Assembly (NCBI GenBank): GCA_035353175.1
Contig: DAOPZC010000103.1
Location: 1 to 11,069, forward strand
Reading direction: 5' to 3'
DNA length: 11,069 nucleotides
Origin: DAOPZC01 sp035353175
Lineage (GTDB): Bacteria; Verrucomicrobiota; Kiritimatiellia; RFP12; UBA1067
The translations under genes were made by a program, and so were the position numbers. Numbering within the stretch: the stretch's first letter is position 1; each line of letters begins with the position of its first letter. Shown here one piece after another: positions 7,488 through 11,069 of the stretch. The notes under the pieces are model-generated. The model had not been told where the DNA came from. It searched no databases and saw only the letters and a list, made by a program, of their open reading frames with translations.

Positions 7488-7868
7488 CGGCCGGCTCGGC
7501 TGTGAGGCCGCCCGAGTGCTTGAGAACCTGCCTCCGGCATGTGAGATCGAACGTGGACGCGCCGGGCTGGCCGGCTGATTGCCCTTTCTTCATCTTGGTC
7601 TGACGTTCGGCTTCGTGGGGGCGCGGACACTTGAATTGGTTGCCGGTGTCTAAGCGGTCTCGATGATGGTACGGAGATAACGGGGCCACCTTGCGCATCC
7701 ATTCGTCGTCGAAGGACAGCAGCCGGAGCAGAAGTGACAGTAAAGCAGGGTTAGTACGCAAACGAGGAAACGATAGAAGCATCGCACAGTGATAGGTGGC
7801 GAAGCGAAAGGCCGGATGGAAAACGTATAATGATAGAGGGCAATTGTTGCGGTATGACGGGGAGACCG
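7488..7868. other. Gene-poor stretch between the minus-strand operon and the plus-strand accessory genes
   Basis: No convincing gene. A minus-strand frame is open from 7875 down to 7447 (about 142 codons), but it runs across the operon promoter, has no recognisable domain or ribosome binding site, and its composition changes midway from AT-rich to GC-rich. The stretch could be a decayed gene or insertion, but I recognise no transposase or other family in any frame. Confidence 0.4.
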
Positions 7869-7896
7869 TTGACATTGTAAACGATCGTGTTAATAT
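7869..7896 (+). promoter_or_regulatory. Consensus-like sigma70 promoter
   Basis: TTGACA (7869-7874) and TAATAT (7891-7896) are separated by 16 bp; the -35 box is a perfect consensus. The spacer contains the 8-bp palindrome ACGATCGT (7881-7888). Transcription from about 7903 would run through the tRNA-like fragment into the truncated helicase gene at 8005. Confidence 0.55.
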
Positions 7897-7963
7897 GCCG
7901 CTTAAAGGTGGTTGTCATCGCATACGAAGGATGCTTGTATTTGTATGGTCGCTAAGATGAGCG

Positions 7964-7986
7964 CCTTGCATAGCTCAGTTGGGAGC
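7964..7986 (+). pseudogene. tRNA-like 5' fragment (D-arm remnant)
   Basis: The 16 bases TAGCTCAGTTGGGAGC (7971-7986), preceded by a 7-nt stretch in acceptor-stem position, match the conserved U8-A9/D-arm region of bacterial tRNAs, where the usual form is TAGCTCAGTTGGGAGAGC. The loop is two bases short, and no anticodon arm, T-arm (GGTTCGA) or matching acceptor 3' strand follows. It therefore cannot be a functional tRNA. A broken tRNA next to a truncated helicase gene suggests a recombination or deletion junction. A chance match is possible. Confidence 0.4.
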
Positions 7987-8004
7987 TTTAAAGGATCGTG
8001 AAGC

Positions 8005-8643
8005 ATGAGTGCAGAGCGAATGTTAGTTCCGGGCGCATATGCCCGAATTCTGGATCAGGAGTTGCAGGCGCTATTGGCAGATTCGCCTGAATTTCAAAGC
8101 ACCTTGCGAATACTGGATGACGAAGAGCAGCCCGCACAATATAGCCAGTTATTGGCACAACTCTTTCAAACTGTATTCGGACAGATTGACGCGGGACTAC
8201 GGGCTGACTTGTTGAACCGTTTGGTCGAGTTGCTGAGCGCACAAGATGGCCAAGATTACCTTGTCCGTAGACAGGTTCTCGCGCCGCCGAGACTGGTCAC
8301 TTCGATCCATCCACGCGGGCCCGCAGAAAAGAGTTGGCCATTGCCACAGACGGCTCTCAATGCCAGTTATCTGTTTACTGGTGCGGCCGGTGCTCCGAGC
8401 CTTGATCATGAATTACGGCAGGAAATGAGAAGTTCCGACCGGGTCGATATGCTCGTGTCGTTCATCAAGAATTCCGGATTGCGACTCCTAATGTCCGCGC
8501 TTGAGGAACTGACCGCCCGCAACATACCAGTCAGGGTGATTACCACTTCTTATATGGGGGCATCCGATCCCGATGCCATTGCGTGGTTGGTCCGCTGTCC
8601 AAAAACGATTAAAAGGATAATTGCTAAGTACTATACTTCATAA
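8005..8643 (+). pseudogene. 3'-truncated PLD-domain/SF2 DEAD-DEAH helicase (N-terminal part only)
   Basis: 212 codons that match the N-terminal region of large proteins combining a helicase-associated N-terminal domain, a PLD-like (HKD) nuclease domain and an SF2 helicase (often with DUF3427). The resemblance is by recall: GAYARILDQELQALL near residue 10, LNRLVELLSAQDGQDYL at 70-86, YLFTGAAGAPSLDHELRQEM at 122-141, and the run VDMLVSFIKNSGLRLL ... VRVITTSYMGASDPDAIAWL to ~195. Beyond about residue 199 (near base 8601) the sequence becomes AT-rich and unrelated, and stops at 8643. The expected RVSYD, HxK(x4)D and helicase motifs are missing. Such proteins are usually about 1000 residues and often lie in defence or restriction islands. 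AAAGGA nine bases before the ATG and an upstream promoter remain intact, so a short protein could still be made. It is probably a relic. Confidence 0.72.
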
Positions 8644-8649
8644 TAAAAT
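8621..8649 (+). promoter_or_regulatory. Candidate promoter for the leader ORF/lipoprotein pair
   Basis: TTGCTA (8621-8626) and TAAAAT (8644-8649) are 17 bp apart and overlap the end of the truncated helicase gene. A perfect 10-bp palindrome, TAAACGTTTA (8662-8671), lies just past the predicted start point near 8656, in a position where an operator could sit. Confidence 0.4.
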
Positions 8650-8681
8650 ATTTGCATAAAGTAAACGTTTAAGAGGATATG

Positions 8682-8729
8682 ATGAAAACGGAGAACCAAC
8701 AAGGCCAAGGGGGGGTGTATGATGAATAA
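8682..8729 (+). CDS. 15-codon leader ORF overlapping the lipoprotein start
   Basis: Encodes MKTENQQGQGGVYDE. AAGAGG (8671-8676) lies five bases upstream of the ATG. The stop codon (8727-8729) falls just inside the lipoprotein gene, whose ATG codons are at 8719 and 8722, so the two reading frames overlap by eight bases. This arrangement is typical of translational coupling. The peptide has no recognisable domain and could simply be a chance frame. Confidence 0.35.
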   Translation: MKTENQQGQGGVYDE

Positions 8730-9294
8730 GATTGGAAAAGTGGGTGCACTGTTCGGTGCCGCCATCGTCAGTTCAATCCTTGCTGGATGCGTCAGCGTTT
8801 CGCAGGAGATGACACCCCAAAGCGTTGATGTTGTCAGACGATTTGAAAAGACGGTTTGTGTTGTCCCAACAAGCGTCGATAAGCCTATCCCGCTTCCCGG
8901 ATACGATTCATACACAAGGGCTAATTGTTTTGGCCCCGCACTGGAAGTTGCCATGAATACGTTCGGTCCCTTTGCCCGGGTGGTGTCAGAAAAAGAGGCT
9001 GACTATCGGCTTGAAGTCTATGAGTCGCATCTCTCGCCGCCGCCGCTAAACTTCTTCGCCCTCAATAATTTTGACGACATCACGATTGGAAACGATATGT
9101 TGTGGACGCTTAAATCGACCAAATCCGATAAACCGATTTGGCAGGAGAATATTCATGGCCGGTATACGGCCACTATTTCCGATTCTTTTTTCAGCTGGGT
9201 TGCATTGGTCCGCTTCCGCCATGCGAACACGGGTGTTGCCCGCGTGAACCTCAAGATGGGGCTGGAGAAAATCTCTGCGTTGCCTCTTCCTTGA
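8722..9294 (+). CDS. Predicted lipoprotein of unknown function
   Basis: A 190-residue protein with a lipoprotein signal: basic start (NKIGK), hydrophobic stretch and lipobox LAGC with the modified cysteine at residue 23. The next residue is valine, not aspartate, which in the E. coli scheme would send it to the outer membrane. I do not recognise the family. The middle segment (FGPFARVVSEKEADYRLEVY, then WTLKSTKSDKPIWQENIHGRYTA) and the C-terminal ARVNLKMGLEKIS loosely recall small outer-membrane lipoproteins of the YajG/transport-auxiliary type; this is a weak resemblance. ATG 8722 is better spaced from the purine-rich AAGGGGGGG (8707-8715) than ATG 8719. No partner gene lies on the same strand until 9749. 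Confidence 0.72.
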   Translation: MNKIGKVGALFGAAIVSSILAGCVSVSQEMTPQSVDVVRRFEKTVCVVPTSVDKPIPLPGYDSYTRANCFGPALEVAMNTFGPFARVVSEKEADYRLEVYESHLSPPPLNFFALNNFDDITIGNDMLWTLKSTKSDKPIWQENIHGRYTATISDSFFSWVALVRFRHANTGVARVNLKMGLEKISALPLP

Positions 9295-9748
9295 GTATAA
9301 GCGCAATGGTAAACAAGTCCAGTTGCGGGAAGTGCCGGGAACTACGCGGATGCTGACAACTACCTTGCTCAGCGTGGGGGCTGTGCGGGAATGCGGGGAG
9401 AAGTGCGTTAGTTCGGAAGTGCGTGAATGCGTCAGTTGTGGAGATGGGACGCAATATTGCCCGCAAAGACGGCGCGCAGATTCCTGGGCGGATTTTCGAC
9501 ATTGCTTGACGGAGAATCAATTGCCCTTGCATATAATACGAACATACTTGACTTCTCTGATGCGCGAATTCAGGCTTTCTGACAATCATTTTCAGTCCGC
9601 AGAACTGCGGTGAATCCGGGTTTGGCGTTTGGTGATGGAAATCGGTTACGCAAAGTTTTCTCGCCGACTGGGTGAGGAATCGTTCGGAAGGATCTGTTCT
9701 CTGGGTAGAGGCAGGACTGCCGACGAAATACAGAAAGAAGGATCGGTT
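9295..9748. other. Intergenic stretch between two lipoprotein genes
   Basis: About 450 bp with no convincing gene. A plus-strand frame (9323-9613) and a minus-strand frame (9251-9589) are open but lack ribosome binding sites, domains and sensible composition. Short imperfect repeats of GAAGTGCGT occur at 9400-9408 and 9416-9424. A TATAAT at 9532-9537 has TTGACG 20 bp upstream (9506-9511), longer than ideal, and could drive the second lipoprotein gene with a leader of about 200 nt. Confidence 0.4.
9506..9537 (+). promoter_or_regulatory. Possible promoter of the second lipoprotein gene
   Basis: TATAAT (9532-9537) is a perfect -10 box. The only -35-like sequence is TTGACG (9506-9511) with an over-long 20-bp spacer. 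If used, the transcript would have a leader of about 200 nt before the ATG at 9749. Confidence 0.28.
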
Positions 9749-10219
9749 ATGAAATCGTTGGGTATGGTTGGAATGGTTCTCGTTCTCGGAAGCATGACAG
9801 GTTGTGTGTCGCTAAATGAAAATGCGGTGTCAGCGCCTTATTGCGCGCAAACGAAAACACCCGTCTTTGAACCGACCGTGACCGTTGGTGAAAAAACAAC
9901 GGGGACGGCGTCAGGAACGTCCGTCTTCGGTCTCTTCTGGTTTGGCCCGTCTGAATTCGCGGATGGGATCGTCTATAATGGGGGCAAGTTCGATTTGGGG
10001 TTTGGCCGGTCGGCGCAGGTCAAGTCTGCAGCCGCGTATAATGCCATTAAAGGGTCTCAGGCCGATATTCTCGTTGGGCCTAAATATGTCATCGAAAAGC
10101 ACGATTGCTTCTTCTTTTCGACCATGACTGCAACCGTGAGCGGGTATAAGGGTAAGATTGAGTGCTTCGCCCAGGTCAAAAACGAACTTCCGCCTGTTGA
10201 ACTCAAGATCGGCAAATAA
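9749..10219 (+). CDS. Second predicted lipoprotein, possibly TRL/DUF6567-like
   Basis: A 156-residue protein. The start at 9749 is chosen over upstream in-frame codons because AAGGA lies six bases before it and a lipoprotein signal begins exactly there: MKSLGMVGMVLVLGSMTGC, with the lipidated cysteine at residue 19 (lipobox MTGC, a tolerated variant). The mature part has a GTASGTSVFGLFWFGPSEFADG segment, then SAAAYNAIKGSQADILVGPKYVIEKHDCFFFSTMTATVSGYKGKI. The pattern of a glycine/serine-rich strand, an Ala-rich helix, 'AD.LV.P.Y' and 'ATVSGYKGKI' resembles small TRL-like/DUF6567-type lipoproteins, at low certainty. It shares the strand and lipoprotein nature of the 8722 gene but not obvious sequence similarity. 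A strong hairpin follows 44 bp after its stop. Confidence 0.72.
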   Translation: MKSLGMVGMVLVLGSMTGCVSLNENAVSAPYCAQTKTPVFEPTVTVGEKTTGTASGTSVFGLFWFGPSEFADGIVYNGGKFDLGFGRSAQVKSAAAYNAIKGSQADILVGPKYVIEKHDCFFFSTMTATVSGYKGKIECFAQVKNELPPVELKIGK

Positions 10220-10263
10220 GCCAAAGAACGCCACGCGTTTCGGTTGGCAAATACAGATGATCT

Positions 10264-10306
10264 GGGGTGGTGGGACGTGTCGCGTATCGCGACAGACCGC
10301 CACCCC
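10264..10306 (+). terminator. Two-tier GC-rich hairpin after the second lipoprotein gene
   Basis: Outer stem GGGGTGGTGG (10264-10273) pairs with CCGCCACCCC (10297-10306), ten pairs with one G-U. Inner stem TGTCGCG (10278-10284) pairs perfectly with CGCGACA (10288-10294) around a TAT loop. The structure is very stable but followed only by GGCTTTC, not a T tract. It may terminate transcription, protect the 3' end, or be a REP-like repeat. Confidence 0.5.
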
Positions 10307-10632
10307 GGCTTTCAAAGGGAGTGGGGCCTGGGTGGACCCTATGTAACGACTTTTTGACGGTTTGCAATCGAGAAGGCGTTTCCGATTATTTCCACATTCG
10401 CCCGTTTCGCCTCATTTGCGGTTGCCCCAATACTTACCCCGCTTATTGCGCCTCTCTGCCTTAAACGCTGCCCGTTTCATATTCTCGCATTTTAAAAGGA
10501 ACTTAGGGACAGGTCTTTTGAGACCAATCCCGCGCTTGCCTATGGGGATTTCCCATATCCGATCGGTTGGGGTGCGACAATCTCGCAGCCGTTTATCTTC
10601 GCCTACATGACCCGGCAAGGGGACGGAGCCGG
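10307..10632. other. Non-coding stretch with hairpins
   Basis: No supported gene. A minus-strand frame (10412-10816) crosses two hairpins and the whole miniature element, so it is not a gene. The stretch contains the palindromes described separately at 10506-10531 and 10541-10557. Confidence 0.4.
10506..10531. repeat. REP-like imperfect palindrome
   Basis: GGGA (10506-10509) pairs with TCCC (10528-10531), then a 2x2 internal mismatch, then GGTCT (10512-10516) pairs with AGACC (10521-10525) around TTTG. A stem with a central mismatch and short loop is the general form of REP elements mobilised by RAYT (Y1 HUH) transposases. Only one copy is in the window. A second hairpin, TATGGG/CCCATA (10541-10546/10552-10557), follows ten bases later. 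Confidence 0.35.
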
Positions 10633-10641
10633 TCAAGCGGG
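10633..10641. repeat. Left 9-bp target-site duplication
   Basis: TCAAGCGGG, identical to 10823-10831, directly abuts the left terminal inverted repeat of the miniature element. Confidence 0.65.
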
Positions 10642-10662
10642 GTGCGCATGGCAGTTCTGTTG
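10642..10662 (+). repeat. Left terminal inverted repeat
   Basis: Twenty-one bases; the inner 19 (10644-10662) are the exact reverse complement of 10802-10820. Confidence 0.75.
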
Positions 10663-10723
10663 AGGTCGTTGATTCGTAATCATAATCTTGATTTAGGCGC
10701 GCACGCGCTCTAACACTGTCACC

Positions 10724-10800
10724 ATGGACGAACTGTTTGACCATGAGAAGTTGACCGTCTAGCGGATTACAATTACGATAAGGATAAAGAAGGGTTTCCA
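10724..10800 (+). pseudogene. Internally deleted four-helix-bundle (S23/IVP-type) gene remnant
   Basis: An ATG at 10724 opens a 12-codon frame, MDELFDHEKLTV, ending at TAG 10760-10762. From memory, 'LFDHEKLDVY' is the usual beginning of bacterial four-helix-bundle proteins related to the 23S rRNA intervening-sequence protein (S23). Just after the stop, in another frame, bases 10765-10788 read DYNYDKDK, like the D/Y-rich tails of some of these proteins. The roughly 110-residue helical core is absent. I infer that a central deletion fused the two ends. The whole remnant sits inside the inverted repeats of the miniature element. Confidence 0.5.
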
Positions 10801-10801
10801 C

Positions 10802-10822
10802 CAACAGAACTGCCATGCGCCC
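10802..10822 (-). repeat. Right terminal inverted repeat
   Basis: Reverse complement of the left end with one mismatch at the second base from the tip. Confidence 0.75.
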
Positions 10823-10831
10823 TCAAGCGGG
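10823..10831. repeat. Right 9-bp target-site duplication
   Basis: TCAAGCGGG, identical to the copy at 10633-10641. It also forms part of a short hairpin (GCCC 10819-10822 with GGGC 10829-10832) followed by six T residues at 10834-10839, a weak possible terminator. Confidence 0.65.
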
Positions 10832-10965
10832 CATTTTTTGATGTCCGGCGTTGAAGGCGGGCCTCGATAAGGTGTACGATTAAGCCGTCCTTACGACGGG
10901 AAGGGTATGCCGCTCGGACCTTCGGGCGCGGGTGCTCCTGCGCGGAGAACAGAGGAGGGGCGGAT

Positions 10966-11069
10966 GTGTACGGAAAGACCTATGTGCTGGTGGTCAACGG
11001 CGGCGAGGAGCCGCAGGAGGCGCGGATCGGCCTGGGCGGCGTCTGTTCCGCTGTGGTTCCCGTGTTCGG
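10966..11069 (+). CDS. Start or internal fragment of an unidentified gene, running off the right edge
   Basis: From 10963 to the edge one frame has strongly GC-biased third positions and sensible residues (VYGKTYVLVVNGGEEP at its start, then EARIGLGGV). GTG at 10966 has GGAGG (10954-10958) seven bases upstream and could be a true start. However, 'GKTYVLVVNG' reads like an internal strand of a beta-sandwich domain, such as the C-terminal domain of a glycosidase, so this may be a gene that lost its 5' part. The frame stays open upstream to 10855 but that sequence does not look coding. Function unknown. Confidence 0.35.
   Translation, partial: MYGKTYVLVVNGGEEPQEARIGLGGVCSAVVPVF

Larger units (their letters stand above)
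10642..10822. mobile_element. 181-bp MITE-like element with terminal inverted repeats and 9-bp target duplication
   Basis: The ends, 10642-10662 and 10802-10822, are inverted repeats matching at 20 of 21 positions, with 19 consecutive identical bases (GCGCATGGCAGTTCTGTTG at the left). Immediately outside both ends lies the same 9-bp direct repeat TCAAGCGGG. A further imperfect internal inverted repeat (10673-10687 against 10765-10779, 12 of 15) makes most of the element able to fold. It encodes no transposase and would be non-autonomous. Ends starting G-G/G-T and a 9-bp duplication are compatible with IS1- or IS903-like transposases, but the family cannot be fixed from one copy. The interior carries the start of a four-helix-bundle-type gene. 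Confidence 0.72.

Noticed and set aside
7447..7875. Minus-strand frame of 142 codons upstream of the metallophosphoesterase
   Set aside because: It overlaps the operon promoter, begins without a ribosome binding site, changes composition midway and matches no family I know.
9391..9430. Short GAAGTGCGT-type repeats as a possible CRISPR or tandem array
   Set aside because: There are only two short copies with irregular spacing; no CRISPR array is present anywhere in the window.
9323..9613. Plus-strand frame of 96 codons with CVSCGDGTQYC, reminiscent of a zinc finger
   Set aside because: Cysteine spacing does not fit a ribbon, there is no ribosome binding site, and a promoter-like sequence lies inside it.
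10412..10816. Minus-strand frame of 134 codons
   Set aside because: It spans two hairpins and the entire inverted-repeat element, ending in its right terminal repeat; best explained as chance.

Overview
The window looks like a chromosomal segment of a PVC-group bacterium (Lentisphaerota, Kiritimatiellota, Verrucomicrobiota or Planctomycetota). This rests on gene content: a HzsA-like PD40/cytochrome c protein, a DUF6807 (PmoA-family) protein, a GH127-type enzyme, a planctomycete-style zinc-ribbon/HEAT protein and exported small lipoproteins. No rRNA or other phylogenetic marker is present, so the assignment is inference.

Left part, positions 1 to about 7490. This is GC-rich, tightly packed and entirely on the minus strand. 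Reading in the direction of transcription, a good sigma70-like promoter (7459-7487) precedes a Tat-exported metallophosphoesterase. A DUF6807/PmoA-family secreted protein and a large secreted HzsA-like protein with PD40-type repeats and two CxxCH haem motifs follow. The last two are only 21 bp apart, so this is a likely operon of exported proteins. A candidate terminator (2585-2623) overlaps the promoter of the next unit, which is a double zinc-ribbon/HEAT-repeat protein, an AraC-family regulator and a GH127 (beta-L-arabinofuranosidase-like) enzyme running off the left edge. The regulator and GH127 are 48 bp apart and probably form a local plant-glycan utilisation pair.

Right part, about 7490-10850. 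This is visibly AT-richer, mostly non-coding or carrying plus-strand genes, and looks like an accessory strip. It holds a consensus promoter (7869-7896), a fragment resembling the 5' third of a tRNA, a 3'-truncated PLD/SF2-helicase-type gene (N-terminal domain only), and two small unrelated predicted lipoproteins, one preceded by a 15-codon overlapping leader ORF. Several strong hairpins follow, then a 181-bp miniature element with 21-bp terminal inverted repeats and a perfect 9-bp flanking duplication. Inside the element is a short remnant that begins like a four-helix-bundle (S23/IVP-type) protein, so it is probably an internally deleted mobile gene. GC-rich coding-like sequence resumes at about 10960 and leaves the window.

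The most interesting observation is the 10633-10831 element. The helicase and tRNA remnants and the exported metallophosphoesterase/DUF6807/HzsA-like operon come next.
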